This document shows, piece after piece, positions 33,298-45,504 of a stretch of DNA of 64,000 nt. The position numbers and the translations under genes are program-made. The notes under the pieces were generated by a model. The model saw only the letters and a program-made list of their open reading frames with translations. It made no database searches and was not told the DNA's origin. Within the stretch, counting starts at the first letter, position 1, and each line of letters opens with the position of its first letter. The stretch is from Cladopsammia gracilis (Eukaryota > Cnidaria > Anthozoa > Scleractinia > Dendrophylliidae), in assembly GCA_022457155.1 (NCBI GenBank), contig JAJGOT010000130.1:820001-884000 (forward strand). Reading direction: 5' to 3'.

Positions 33298-35073
33298 GTA
33301 AGTGTTGTTGCTTTGAATTTGTGGTTCAGCTTAGCAACGTTGTTATTTCTTGTTCGGTAACTGTCCGATGAATGATTTCGTAATCTACAGGTTACATTTC
33401 TTGACAAAGACAGCGCCGCGAAAGCATGTGTAAACAGGTACCCGGTTATCGACGGCAGAAAAGCAAACGTAAACTTGGCCTACATCAACGCCAAACCAAA
33501 GCCCAATAAAGGTCAGTGTAATCGATTCTCACCCGGTAGCATGCGCTAAAATATCCAGCTCATTATTGCACATTTTTCGCTTCACTAGCGCTGAATCAAA
33601 CACAGACCCTATCAATTTCAGAAAGAGTAAATAGCCCTGTTTGAAGACAGATACAAACGTGTTTTCCTTTTTTTGTTGTTGTTTCTAGGAAATGGAAAGA
33701 ATGCGATGACAAGTTATGGATTTGACTACAAACAGAATACAGTGATGGGGTAAGGTCGCTCAGTCCCTTCTGCTCAGTGAATGTCAACAGTTTGGTAATA
33801 CGCAATATAATCTGAAAAGAGATTTTATCACCATTAATTATTTGATAAGCGCATAATTTATGAAACTTTTGTAGCAGACGAGCTTCTTCCAGAACCGTAA
33901 ATTTACCGGCTTTATACCGCACAAACGCCTTCAAAGTTTACAAAGGAAGCAAATATCTAAATTACAAGCAAGGCCAGTCAAAGGCTCCGACACAATTGTG
34001 TTTATTGTGGTATTCAACAATTAAGAATAAAATTTGCGAATAATATATTTAAAAAGTAGAAGGAGAAAATAAGTTTACTTTTTATAACAGCACAACGACT
34101 TGTTCCGTACATGCCGTAAAAGTTCATTTTCAGTAAGTGAAATGCTACGGAGATTTTGATTTGGGTTCGTGGAAGGAAAGTTAAGAGCGAATGAGCTTTA
34201 ACAGTCAGACAATGAATCACAATGGCGTCTGGTGAAAGGGTTAAGTCAACAAGCAGTAAGCACAAACTTTTACAACAGCTTCATTATTAAGCGCTAAGTG
34301 TTACAACAATAAGCATCTATCATGTCAAAACTTACAAAAACAGTTCAGGAATGCTTTTTTCAAGATTAATTTTTTTTCAACCCTTCGGGTTGAATTTTAT
34401 GACCCTTGCATCTTCCGAAACAAAATATTCAGATTTCAATAGAGTCAAACAATTTGAGATTATCATTTATTGAAAATGTTTATCTTCCTGAGTGGAAAAT
34501 ATCAATCCAATCAGTAAGTTTAATTTTTAAAGTTAAACTTCATTTTATTTTATTCTGCCATCGAACAACCACTAGCTGTTCAACTGTGATGAACTGGAGT
34601 GTTTTTCGTGTTGTAGCCAAAATTTAACCAAGTTTGTTGTTTCCTTACCGACTTGCCCTGCAATGATATGTTGTTCTGATTTTATCTTCAGATCCCAGCA
34701 ATTTCTTTCCAATTTCTCGACTGGTTTTTCTCAACCGATCCAAACTCAACAACTCCAGACAATACCTCTTGTGTCTCCAGTCCCCCAGTCACCCAATGGC
34801 CAAATACCATCTGGCATGCCGCCTGGAGTACAACCTATCCAGCTTATTGAATACAACGGAGTACCAACAATCCTATTCAGCACAGCAATGTACGATCAGC
34901 TATATTACTCACCGCCACCATCATATGTGCCATCGCCTACTCTTCCAGCCACTTCAGTAGCCACTTCATTCACGTATCAAACAGTCACCCCTCAAACGCC
35001 GCCATTTAACTCGTTGAACGGTCAGCAATTCTTTCCAGCGCACCTTGAAATCATCGGACAACCACAGCTCTAA
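33130..35073 (+). CDS. RBM24-like: RNA-binding protein of the RBM24/RBM38 (SEB4) family
   Basis: Single-RRM RNA-binding protein; family members bind U/GU-rich 3' UTR or intronic sites and control mRNA stability and splicing in muscle and other tissues. Exons 33130-33297, 33391-33511, 33689-33749, 34692-35073, giving 243 residues (human RBM24 is similar in length). RRM at about 11-87 with RNP2 LFVGGI and RNP1 KGYGFVTF. FGEIKEAVVI and VIDGRKANVNLAYINAKPKP are diagnostic of this family. The C-terminal part is Gln/Pro/Ser-rich (QPIQTQQLQTIPL, QLYYSPPPSYVPSPTL), as in the family. ATG is followed by IRYEDTRLTKLFVGG. It is transcribed away from the receptor gene, with about 4 kb between the starts. 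RBM24 and RBM38 are vertebrate duplicates, so a cnidarian gene would be an ancestor-type single copy. Confidence 0.93.
33391..33511 (+). CDS. RBM24/38 exon 2: RRM second half
   Basis: Acceptor aatctacag, donor gtcagt. Encodes VTFLDKDSAAKACVNRYPVI and DGRKANVNLAYINAKPKPNK, completing RNP1 and the RRM. Phase 1. Confidence 0.95.
33689..33749 (+). CDS. RBM24/38 exon 3
   Basis: Acceptor tgtttctag, donor gtaagg; 61 bp entering phase 1 and leaving phase 2. Encodes NGKNAMTSYGFDYKQNTVM, a short link to the low-complexity tail. Confidence 0.85.
34692..35073 (+). CDS. RBM24/38 exon 4: Gln/Pro-rich tail with stop
   Basis: Acceptor ttatcttcag. 127 codons including TAA; begins SQQFLSNFSTGFSQPIQTQQ and ends LEIIGQPQL. 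Low complexity, with YYSPPPSYVPSP. Confidence 0.93.
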
Positions 35074-36617
35074 GCCCTGTGCGGACGTTGCATTGTAAAC
35101 TGGTTTACTTGAACACTTGAAGATGATGCTAAAGGAGATTTAGACTTTTGAACGAGGGCCGGGACAGGTGTAATATTCTCGCCAGCTGCCGTTTACTAAT
35201 TATTTCACTGCTTTCGGTGACAATTAGTGTATCTAAAATACAAATTGGTGTCATAATAGGAAAACTTTAGAAGTATATCAGGACCGCAGTTAAGAAATGC
35301 AAAGAACGATAAAAGATATTTTTAATCAATTTTCTAATTTATTACGAAGAAGAAGAGACAAGAAGCTAAATTTGGGCGCAACCGTGCGGTAATCCTGACG
35401 GTTTTAATGATATAAATATAATTCAAACATGTACAGTTCAGTAGGAGACGCAGACCCCACAATTCATTGTATAAAGATGCATATCACAAAGCAAATACTA
35501 ACTACTGGTCCATTAAAAAAACTTATTAAATGTAAAGCAATACAAAATATAGATCAATAGAAAGGAGTTAGCTCTTTAAGAAGAGAGAATCTGAAATAGC
35601 AATCAAATCCCATCATACAAAGAAAGTAGCAAATAAATACACTTTAAAACTCGCTGGCTGATCAGTTGGTTGTTTGGATTTGTGTAGTTTTAATTCAGTT
35701 TTTCAAAGCAGTCAAACTAGATAAACTAGAATGGAAACTTCCTCAGTAAATTTAATCAAATTCATCAGGCAACGTTAGTGTAGTCGATGAATCCAAAGCA
35801 GTGATAACTTATTTTCATCACATTTTCGGAACGTATGGAATGCGGCAGTATTACGATCGAGAGTTTATTTTACCATAAAAAATCACTGCGTGAAACTGAC
35901 AGACTAGATGTTTGATTCCTTTGATCATATTCCATATCAGACATCAAGCTGCATCATGACATGAGAACAATAAGCTGCCCACTTAATCGTTACTTTAGTT
36001 CCATGATCAATGCACTGTCATTCTTGTTGAAGCGAACGTGAGACTATTTCTGCAATAAATAGTATTGTTTAACTGTAACATCATCTCAAACTGTGCTTGC
36101 TTGAGCAGACAATAATGTATGAATTTCGTCTGAAATATGCCCCCGGGGTCTCGCCCTTGTTCCAGGTACGTGTTGCCGGCCGGCTAAATTCATATCTTCA
36201 TAGTCACGAAGTATTCGAAGCCTTCCAAAACAAAAACACATAATGATATCTGATGGCTTAAGTTGTTATTATTATTATTACGGCTATGTTATCAGTAGTG
36301 ATAACTGTCATTTCACTTGTTATGTATGTCTTCTGGAAGAAAACGTGCAGTTGAACACGAATTTGTGCATGTCTGTTCACAAAACCGTGTCAATAGTTCA
36401 TGGCGGCTCGTAAAACTAATGGAAACAGATGAAATTGATAACTTTGATGGCACGTGAAACAGAAAGGTCATTATTGTTCAAACAACGTTTTGTTTCTATG
36501 TTGCCAAGGAAACCATAGTTTACCGGATATTTGTAATATCTTTGGGTAAATAACTTGAATTGTTTTTATAATGATAAATTGTCAGAAGGCATGTAGGGGT
36601 CAGTACATTGTGGACAC
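35074..36617. other. 3' flank of the RBM24/38-like gene
   Basis: AT-rich, no gene or clear repeat seen. AATAAA words at about 35632 and 36054 are possible polyadenylation signals but cannot be ranked. Confidence 0.4.
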
Positions 36618-37052
36618 GAGCCCCGGGGGGGGGGGGATACTCCCTATAATGGGCTATACGGAGATGCTCCGCCCGAAAGGGGTACCTTTTTGAGGCTAGA
36701 GGTATATGAAAGGGTCTGGATTTCACGAGTTGAAGTATATGAAAGGGTAGGGATTTCACGAAGAATGGGAAAGGGTAGCGAAACCACGCCGTTGAAGCAT
36801 AAAAAAGGTAGGGAAAACTGCCATTTAAGTATTATAAAAATGGCGTTTCAAAATATATCAAACAGACGAATGTAAAGGCTCTGAAAGGGGTACCATTTTT
36901 ATTGAAATGTACATGAAAGGAGTACCATTTTCAATGAAAGGTATATGAAAGGGGTACCTTTTGTGTCAAAATCGGTATATGAAAGGGTAAGGGTTTGGAC
37001 CTCGGGGCAAAGCATCCCCGTACAAAACTTTGTTGAGTACCCCCCCTGGGAC
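36618..37052. repeat. G-rich dispersed repeat, second locus
   Basis: Begins ccccggggggggggggggatactcc in pieces and ends gttgagtaccccccctggga, so the ends are roughly inverted. Interior repeats 'gtatatgaaagggta' and 'aaaggggtacc' many times. Same style as 17268-17580. Confidence 0.65.
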
Positions 37053-37244
37053 ACGAGCAGCTGCAAATGAGGTTTTGTTAAGTTAGTACCGCCTGACATT
37101 CCATGCCTCATTTTATCTTTAAATCTGACCAGGTTAATTAGCTATACGTTTTTAATAGACGTTCAGATAATCAAAAAAAAGGCCAATTTCATAAATACAA
37201 ATTATAAGGTTTCACTCAAAAAGTCACTCTTCGAGTCACGATAT

Positions 37245-37880
37245 TTAGTTCTAACTTTGAGTCTGTGGATGAAATCCTAAAGTGTGACCATATTCAAATA
37301 AAAGCTATTGAACAGTGCTTTCCTTGACACCGTTTATCGTGTGTGCTCTACAAGGTGGTTCTAACTTTAAGTCTATGGATGAAATCCTAAGTTTGACCAT
37401 TCAAGATGAACTGCGCAATTGAGCAATACGTTCCTGTGGTTCTCGCGGTTTATTATGCTGTATGAGCGGTTCTAACTTCCGAGTCTGTGGATGAAATCCT
37501 AAAATGTGACCATTCAAATGAAAGCTATTGAGCAATACTTTCTGTGGTACTGTTTATCATGCTGTACAAGATGGTTCTAACTCAGTTTTGAATCTGTGTA
37601 TGAAATCCTAAAGTGTGACCATTTGAATGAAAGCTACTGAGTGGTACTTTCCTGTGGTGCTATCTATTTTGCTGTAAAAGGTGGTTCTAACTTCTTAGTC
37701 TGTGGATGAAATCCTAAAGTGTGACTATTCAAATGGAAGCTACTGAGCAATACTTTCCTGTGGTGCTATCTATTATGCTGTAAAAGGTGGTCCTAACTTC
37801 TGAGTCTGTGGATGAAGTCTTACCTTGTGACAGCTCAATGAAAGCCCATTGAACAGTAATTTCTTATAATTATTGTGCTG
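37245..37880. repeat. Tandem array, about 110-bp unit, six copies
   Basis: The word gatgaaatcctaa (or close variant) recurs at 37268, 37378, 37490, 37600, 37705 and 37811, each preceded by ggttctaact...gagtctgtg and followed by gtgaccattcaaatgaaagc and ctgtggtactgt-type text. Unit length drifts 105-112. No open frame follows the period. A possible degenerate further unit is at about 38340-38470. Confidence 0.9.
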
Positions 37881-38233
37881 TTATTTTAAACGGATTGGGC
37901 CTTTTCTTTCTTCAAATTTTGACCTTGGCAACATTTGGAGTCGAAGTAGTAATTTTATTTAGTCAATAAGATTCCGTTTAGTAAATATTTCGCTTCAAAT
38001 ATCATGGGAAGTTTGGAGATATTTTTCTAAACCTTTAAACTAAACAGTATTTTAACAGATTTAACAACGGGTTGGTGTAAACGGGACCCGGCTTAGTTTC
38101 TGAAAATAGATTGGATCAGTCAGTCATGGAAAGTCTGTATTTCATTTTAATTGGTTTAGTTTTGTATTACCTAACAAAGAGCTTGGGTTTTGACCATTTC
38201 CTAACATCTATGACCTTAATAACATTGATTCCA

Positions 38234-38251
38234 CCCCCCCCCCCCCCCCCC
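38234..38251. repeat. Poly-C run
   Basis: About 18 C in a row (G run on the other strand). Confidence 0.95.
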
Positions 38252-38913
38252 TCCCTCTCCATAGTATCCAACCAACACAGGTTAATGAGAACACGAGAAG
38301 GATTTGTTGAACTGAACTGGCACTGTGTTGCCCAATGTGGTGCTATATTAAAACTTTTGCGGAAGCGCTACTATCCTGTGGTATTGCTTAACACTGTGTA
38401 GAAGCTGGTTCAAATTAATGAAAGTTTAATATTAGCTAATATTGAACAGTATTTTCCCTGTATTACTAGCTTTTTAATGCGCGTGCCAGTCGGATCGGGT
38501 TTATTAAATTCGGAGAGTTAGTAATATTACTATTTTAAGAGTCAAACCTTACTTTTTATATTCGTTGTATAAGTAGATGTACACCTACAGTTGTAGAATT
38601 TTAAGGAAGAATTGCGCAATTCGATGATACCCTTGTATTTTACCATATAACTTTTCATAACTTTAAACAGAATGGAAGCTTAACTCGCTGGATTGGCTCA
38701 GGTTTCTAATTTTTAAATTTCCTTGTTGGTGTTCTTTACCGAGCCCTATGCCAAACTGATTTTCTTTGCTTTTCAGTTTAATTTCCATGTAATAATTTGT
38801 CGAGGTAAAGAAGAATGTTTTTCTTGCTTCTGAGAACATTAACGATCAAATCAAAAAGTTCTTAGCATTGCCATATACATACATGGTATTGCCTATTACA
38901 CTAACAGATTAAA

Positions 38914-39531
38914 CTAGAATACAGTGATTGCAGTCCTTGCTAACAGAGTGTTTCGTCTCTCTGAAGCTTCATATATAAAGTGACCCACCTGTTTACATAT
39001 GAAGGAGTCAACATTATTAAAAAAGAAATCAATTCTATCTGTATTTTGTAGGTTCAAAAAACTTTTACAATGTTTGCTAATTTCATTGAATAGTGAATTT
39101 CTTAGGTCAGAATATGAAACACAGTCGAAAAAGAAATGAATTTCGTCTTCAACGTCATTTGATAAGCAGCATTCGCAGTGCCTCAAATCTCTTGGAATTT
39201 TTGGTTTTGCATGTCTACCCGTTTCAACACGTAGGCAATGATTTCCTGTTCGAAACTTAGCCAGTGTTCGTCTGTGTTTCATATTTTTTATTACGTCATA
39301 ACAGTTACTAGAATTTCCTGTGTCATTTGTGAATTTAGAATAAAAATTAAGCTTGATGCTTAGTTGAACAAGCTTCATCTGATGTACCTTAGATTTTGAT
39401 TCTATTTTCTTAATAATTCTATTTAAGAAATTTTTCATGGATTTCTGACTATTCTCCACGAAAAGAGAATTTGTATCTGATATACCTTGGAAAGTTTCTA
39501 AAATTTTGTTTATTGAGGTCATAAAACTCAT
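38914..39531 (-). pseudogene. LINE (non-LTR retrotransposon) ORF2 C-terminal remnant
   Basis: Open for 205 codons. Contains LAKFRTGNHCLRVETGRH, DLRHCECC and DEIHFFFDCVSYSDLR, the zinc-binding tail typical of reverse-transcriptase polyproteins of CR1/jockey-type LINEs. The catalytic reverse-transcriptase and endonuclease parts are missing, so this is a 5'-truncated copy, as usual for LINEs. It could be immobile for long, yet the frame is intact. Confidence 0.75.
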
Positions 39532-41515
39532 ACGTACATCAAATAAAAAAGAATATTGCGCAAAATATAAAGCTCTTTTCCGTTAGCTCACTAGTTATAG
39601 AAAGTTTAATAAAATAAATCACACAATATAGTACCTTCAACAAGTAAATAAAAACGAAAATAAACGAGACAATTCATTTTGTCCTGTTACGTCTGACTTG
39701 ATCATGCATGATATCCTAATGGAGGGGAACACTGAAGGTTCAAGAGCGGGACTGCTGGACAGAATTTTATCAAAGCCACGCACGTTCATTTCATGGATGT
39801 CTGACTTATATAATTTGTTTGTATTTGGATTTGTATGCCCCGCACTTAATTTCCAATTCACCTCATGCACTAAGCTACCGTCAGCTTTGGCACGCACGTA
39901 TCTCCATCTTCATTACAATCATCCAATATTTCACCAGATAAAAATCTTCGGGTAAATAACTGAAATGACAACTGTGATTTCCAAAAACACTAGTTTTTTT
40001 TTAACTTAGAGCTACTGAATAAACTGATCACGTTCCTTTTATAAGTAGTTTATATTGCATCAGACGTGACCAGAGAAAGACCACAAAACTTGCATGTGGT
40101 TCATCAACTGACTATCACTACATGTTCGGTCACCGATCGATTAATATATATCGGAAACAAGGCCTCTTAAAACGCAGCGGTCCTTGAAAACCACTAGCAT
40201 ATGTTAGTACGGCCCTCCTCTTAAGACAAGGGCTTGGTTTACCGCGGTTTCTTCAATTTTCTTTCTTTACGTTTACATTAAATTGTTAAGCCTCCACATA
40301 TACATCCTACAACAAATACGAAAAACAAATAAGCTGATTACTCCCCCTCCCCCATTCATATCAATTATATTTGTGGGAGAAGTCATTTTGCCGTATCGCT
40401 GAACATTTGACATTTTTGTATACACTGTATAATTAAGTGAGTTTGTATCGACAAGAAGGGAAGAAGGATTGGTTTGTTTTGTCGGTTAAATTTCTCTAAC
40501 ACATTTTTCATTTCAAACCGTACTATACAGGATTAACAAAACAATTTATAGAGGTATTCCCACTTTTTACATAGTGTTAGCAGTCAAAAGTAAAAACAAC
40601 CACCCATGATTTAATCTTTCTAAACGCGTCGACCACGCATCAACCACTAGTGGTTGTATCTAATTTACATATCAGATACAACTCACCAGTGAGTTGTATC
40701 TGGATTAAAGGGTAACCATGTGATTGGAATGGCTCATTTCTATTTGTTAGTACCCTTATGAATTATTAATGAATTTTACAAAACATTATACATGTTATAT
40801 AAAGGCAGTAGTTACTCTGTATGGATGGGGAAATATAGTGGAGTGTGGAAATCCGGGAAAAAGGAGTACGAGAAATCTATAGGAGGCGGTGGAAAGTGCA
40901 AGAAATAGGTGTGATTAAACCTTTATTCCCCAGTATCAAAATACAAATTCTCCTTTCTTGTCCCTGTATGTTTCTTATAGAAGTAGTGGAGAGAAGCTGT
41001 TAAAATATCAAGAGAATTCATCTGGGTTGATTATATCCTTATTTATCATGACCTCTCTCACTGATAAGCCTTGGTATTAACAACGAGAAATTTGATGATG
41101 ATCAAGATTGGGTTAAAAGGCGCCAAGAGACAGTTTGAGGCAGCAAAGAAGGTGCCGAGCCGAGGGTAGGGCAGGCCAAACCCTGTCTCTGAAAATACAA
41201 GTTGTGAATAGTCGATTCAGTCTATCATCTATTTAATCACAAAGGTAAACCCGATAAGCCGTCAAACCAGTTTGCTAGTCAAGGCCTTAAGTCATGTGCC
41301 ACACGAAGCAGGCAGGTTGAAGCCATTCGAAAGCGGATACTGATTAACAGGTCTGGTACAAATCCGTAAAGGAATAGTGCTGCATGAGCTTCAGTGTATG
41401 TTTCTATCATCCCCTTGTACCAGGTGCCTTGTACATAACATGTTAGAAATCAATGAAAATCTGAGGCAAAAAAAATCGCAGACTTTAAAATGATATTAGA
41501 TTACATTGCGTGAAA
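39532..41515. other. Intergenic, no feature recognised
   Basis: AT-rich. A local inverted/direct word pair (ggttgtatctaatt, gagttgtatctgg) at about 40651-40705 forms a short hairpin (gatacaactcaccagtgagttgtatc). Otherwise nothing supported. Confidence 0.4.
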
Positions 41516-41803
41516 ATAAGGGAGGGTTCATAATTTATGTAGAGGGGGGTGGGGGGGGGGCTATGTCGATTTTTAGGGAGAGGCATGATTTTTTTCCTGT
41601 TAGATTTTAGGGGGGGGCTATCGAAAATTTCTCCCAATGTGAAAGAAGGTATAAGGGGGGAGGGGACATCAAAAAATATTCACTGGAAACCTCCACCATC
41701 AAAAATAAAGTTTTAGTATAGCTGGAGCATATAAATAGCAGTCCATGTCAATGAATATTAATAAACTCACACTAATGCTTGCTTTCTCAGAACATTTATT
41801 TGT

Positions 41804-42002
41804 AATAGGCCATTTCCGAGTTGCCTTTAGCCTCTCTATCAAAGCGAGGCTAGGTGCGAAACCTTTCATATGAAAATGAGTTTTCATTCACATGCAAATA
41901 AGTTTTATTTGCATGTGAATGGAAACTCATTTTCATATGAAAGGTTTCGCACCTAGTCTCTCTTTGATAGAGAGGCTAAAGGCAACTCGGAAATGGCCTA
42001 TT
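41804..42002. mobile_element. Foldback MITE, family A, second copy
   Basis: Ends aataggccatttccgagttg / caactcggaaatggcctatt; arms run almost to the centre (catgcaaataagttttattt). 'gcgaggctaggtgcg' and 'ctttcatatgaaaatgag' match the element at 1117-1262. Confidence 0.88.
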
Positions 42003-42428
42003 CCGTGTTCCTCTCTCCTCCACAGAGGTCTCTTTGTGTCACTAGGTGGCTGGGGAGAGGCGAAAAAGAAGCGCGCAGGAGATGATTGGACGGGGAAAGA
42101 GAGGAGGGAGACTGCCCTGTTCGCCCTTCCCATCGTCCCCCGTGCACTTATTAATTTTTATTTACAATTTTATTAATGAGATACCAGTGGGAGCCTCTGC
42201 GGAGGAGAGAGTCTGTGTCCTAAAGTTTATATTCCAATTGGTGATGAAGCTAGATGGCCTCAAAATGTGACAAATTGTACAAGACTCAACGGAATGCAAA
42301 ATTTATGGCACTCCGTCCACTTCTGGTACTGCACCTTCTTTTCGCTGGTGATGATGGAAGTTCAGTGTCACTACTATCCCTCTCAGTAACACCCACACGG
42401 TCACTGATCTATCGTCATCAGGGTATTT

Positions 42429-42458
42429 TTTGGTGGTGGTGGTGGTGGTGGTGGTGGT
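42429..42458. repeat. GGT microsatellite
   Basis: About ten GGT/GTG units followed by poly-G stretches. Confidence 0.9.
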
Positions 42459-43489
42459 GTGTGTGGGGGGGGGGAGGGGGGTTCATGGTATTTTTCCCAT
42501 GGTTGTGGGATATGTAATGAGGGGGGGGGGGGGGGCAGGAAAAAAACACGCCAAATAATAGGGGGGCTTCCGAAAATTGCAAGGGATAAAATCTGAAATC
42601 GACATAGCTCCCCCCCCCCTCTACATAAATTATGAACCCTCCCTAATAGAGCCACGATTTACACGCTACAAGAAATAAAGTTATTTTAAGAGATAAGATA
42701 TTTAGTTATATTCGGCATCGGAACACTCCGCGCTGAGCTACATAGAAGTACCTGACGAAATATTGGACCGAATATACATAATTCCAGCTCTACTGTCAGT
42801 CTTGCTTGATTATTGCCCGTTGACCCTTGCAGATATTTTCAAAGTGTTCGGTCACAGGAAACCGGTTCTGAATTTCTATTCCGTTTCAGGTGCAGCCGGC
42901 TTCACCTGTTTTGTTTGTTTGTATTTCTATTGTATAAAATGCTCCTGCACATCTGGACCATCTGTGTAAAACCTACGCACTTAATAAACTTTATCCAAAT
43001 TTCGGTGCCATGTAGCTGGTAAACCGCTTAGCTTCATATGATCTCATGTCAAGCACATTCCAAGAAGATTAAGATTGGTATCAGTAACAGGAGACTTCTT
43101 TTACGCATTCCCGCATTGATCTAAATCCTCTTAAAGACCATTAGAAGATTGGTACATTTAATCCGATATTAATATAAACACGCAATCTCCCCACAGATTA
43201 TTGAATTCTATAAACTAAAGAAACAATAAGCGCCCGTAAAGTGTTTTTTTTTTTACCTTCTATATATACCTGACTATACCTTGAGTCAAAGTTCGCGCTT
43301 TATCAATGCTGGCACTCGAACAAATATTTTCTTCCTTTTCAGTCTTGTGATAAGGGAGTCATAAAAAAAATGATGACATACATGAGAGCAACGAGGAAAG
43401 GCGCGCCGGTCATTATTTAGTGGGAAAGGGTGGCAATATATATAACATGCCTGCAATATTTCGTTTTGCTTGATAGAACGTCTTACAGA

Positions 43490-43520
43490 CACACACACGC
43501 ACACGCACACGCACACATAC
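43490..43520. repeat. AC microsatellite
   Basis: acacacac and gcacac units, about 30 bp. Confidence 0.85.
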
Positions 43521-43654
43521 AAACTTGCACATACTTGCCATTTGATAAGCCTATTTACATCTCTTATAATAACTAGAACTCTACGGGATGCACCATGTAT
43601 TACACAGTTATTATGCACTTATTGCAAGGAGGCTTTTTAAGCAACGCTACAGAA

Positions 43655-44100
43655 ACAAGAGGCTCCTAGCAGCCTTTACTCATGCGCATGCGTAAGTTAG
43701 TCTTATGATATATTTTAAACATGATAAGAAGATGTCCGACATGGCGAAGAGTACTCTTTTCATTCAGTCATCGTTCCTGCAAACCACGTTGTTTACTATT
43801 GATTGTTTTGGAAATGAAGGCTGTACCACAATGAAGGGAATGATTCTTCTAAATCTTATGCATACCAAACATGAACATTGCTAATGTAAGTAGGGTTGTA
43901 GGAGACGCTGTCGTGACCCTTGAATAACGCTCTTTTATCGGAAGTGAGAGTAGCCGGAAGTCACTAAACAGGAAGTGTAGTGGCAAATGCGTGCATAAAT
44001 TTGCATGCAAAATCGTGACACAAAAAATAAAAATAACAATAAAAATAACAAGAAAAACGGAGCCGAAACCTTACCTCATGCCGCTACGCGCATGAGTAAT
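43655..44100. mobile_element. Dispersed repeat B, copy 2 (inverted)
   Basis: Runs ggctcctagcagcctttact, catgcgcatgcgtaagttag, ggctgtaccacaatgaa, gtagggttgtaggaga, gtgagagtagccggaagtca, tttgcatgcaaaatcgtgac, ccgctacgcgcatgagtaat: each block is the reverse complement of a block at 23968-24395. About 75-85 percent alike by eye. Confidence 0.8.
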
Positions 44101-44140
44101 TAGACTTATTACAAATCTGAGGACGAAAGTAAGAGATTCC

Positions 44141-44649
44141 TACCTTATTATAGGAAATTAACAATGCACTTTATTAACGCGATTTTACAAAATTAGCGTT
44201 AATTTAATGTATCTTAATTAATGTCGATGTAAATTTAATACACGCTATTTTACAACATTGTTATTTTAAAGCACCTTTATTTCATTACAAAACGAGTGAG
44301 CAGCTCTGGTGATTTCACGGAGGCTTTGAAAGATCTTTTGAATTGATAGGGTCTAGTTAGGCTTCAAAACCAAGTCAGTTTCGGCTTTAAAAAAAACTTA
44401 GAAACATCCGTGCACTTGTCTTGGAAGGTTTTATTGACGAAAGCCAAAACGCAGTTTGGCGTTCAGAAATGTAAAGTGCGAGTTTGCAGAATTATGAAAA
44501 TCGCAGTAAATAAAGCAAGATGCTTATCGAAAAATTCGCGTTAATTTAATGCATGTAAACCTAACTTTTGAAAAATTCGCGTTAATTTAGTGTAACGTAA
44601 ATTTTCTTCGCGTTGTCACCGTGCATTGTTAATTTCCTACAATAAGGTA
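44141..44649. mobile_element. MITE with about 28-bp ends
   Basis: Ends taccttattataggaaatta / taatttcctacaataaggta, followed by acaatgca / tgcattgt. Interior has repeated cgcgttaatttaatg words. 509 bp, no frame. Confidence 0.8.
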
Positions 44650-45475
44650 TATCCTGAAGCCGGGAGTATGGCATGCCGGCTGCAAATGAGTACGACAGCA
44701 ACACAAGCGAAGAAGATGAAGAAGAAGAGGGCGAGGATGAAGGCAAGAATGATGAGAATTGAAGTAGACAATGATGAAGATGAACAAGACTCCATGCTAG
44801 ATCTAGATTTGTGACATTCATTTCATTTGTTTAAAGGACGAACAAAGTGTTTTTCTTTTTTTATTCTTCGTGTGTAACGATGAAGGTTTTTTCTTCAATT
44901 TTCAAATCAAATGATTTTTCAAATCAAATAAATAGTAATTAATAATTAGGCAGTGATTGCTCAACGGTGCCGGTACGTAAACGATAACAACAAATTAAAG
45001 GGTTTTTTTTATTTTTCAAATAAAATACTGAGTACTTAAAACTGCTGCGTAGAATGTTCAAAGTGCCGACACATAAACAACAAAAATAATTTTGTGTATA
45101 GACTATCTTAAAGTGTTTTAACACTCTACGACAATGATATGTTCTGTTGATAAACTTGTAACAATTCAGAGTGAAAGTTTCAAATAAAATTCGCATACTT
45201 CCTTTGTCTGTTTTTGTAGTGATATATATTTGTAAATAAAACTTTATGCCATATCAACATTGAAGTCTTTTTTATCAAGTGCCCCCTCCCTGTATTTTTT
45301 GGTAGCCCCACTTTGAGACCAATTTTTTTTCATACCCCTCCCTAATTTTCACCAGCCCTCTGTACCTCATAATTCATAAAAAGTGAACGGTCCCTAAATA
45401 TTTCCGTCTTCTTGAAAAACGGAGCCGATTGCATGCTTTCAGTGCTTTCATGCTTGCATGCCCCTGCATGGGGAA

Positions 45476-45504
45476 GGGGGGGGGGGGGGGGCGGGGGGGG
45501 GGGG
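45476..45504. repeat. Poly-G run with one C
   Basis: Two G tracts split by a single C, upstream of the CAP gene. Confidence 0.9.

Larger units (their letters stand above)
41519..42647. mobile_element. Large inverted-repeat element with nested MITE
   Basis: Ends agggagggttcataatttat and ataaattatgaaccctccct pair, continuing through tgtagagggggg and gctatgtcgattt. About 1.13 kb. Contains the MITE at 41804-42002 and a GGT microsatellite, so it is a host element with later insertions. No transposase seen. Confidence 0.75.

Noticed and set aside
37245..37880. CRISPR-like array
   Set aside because: Units of about 110 bp repeat as a whole without unique spacers, and the genome is eukaryotic.
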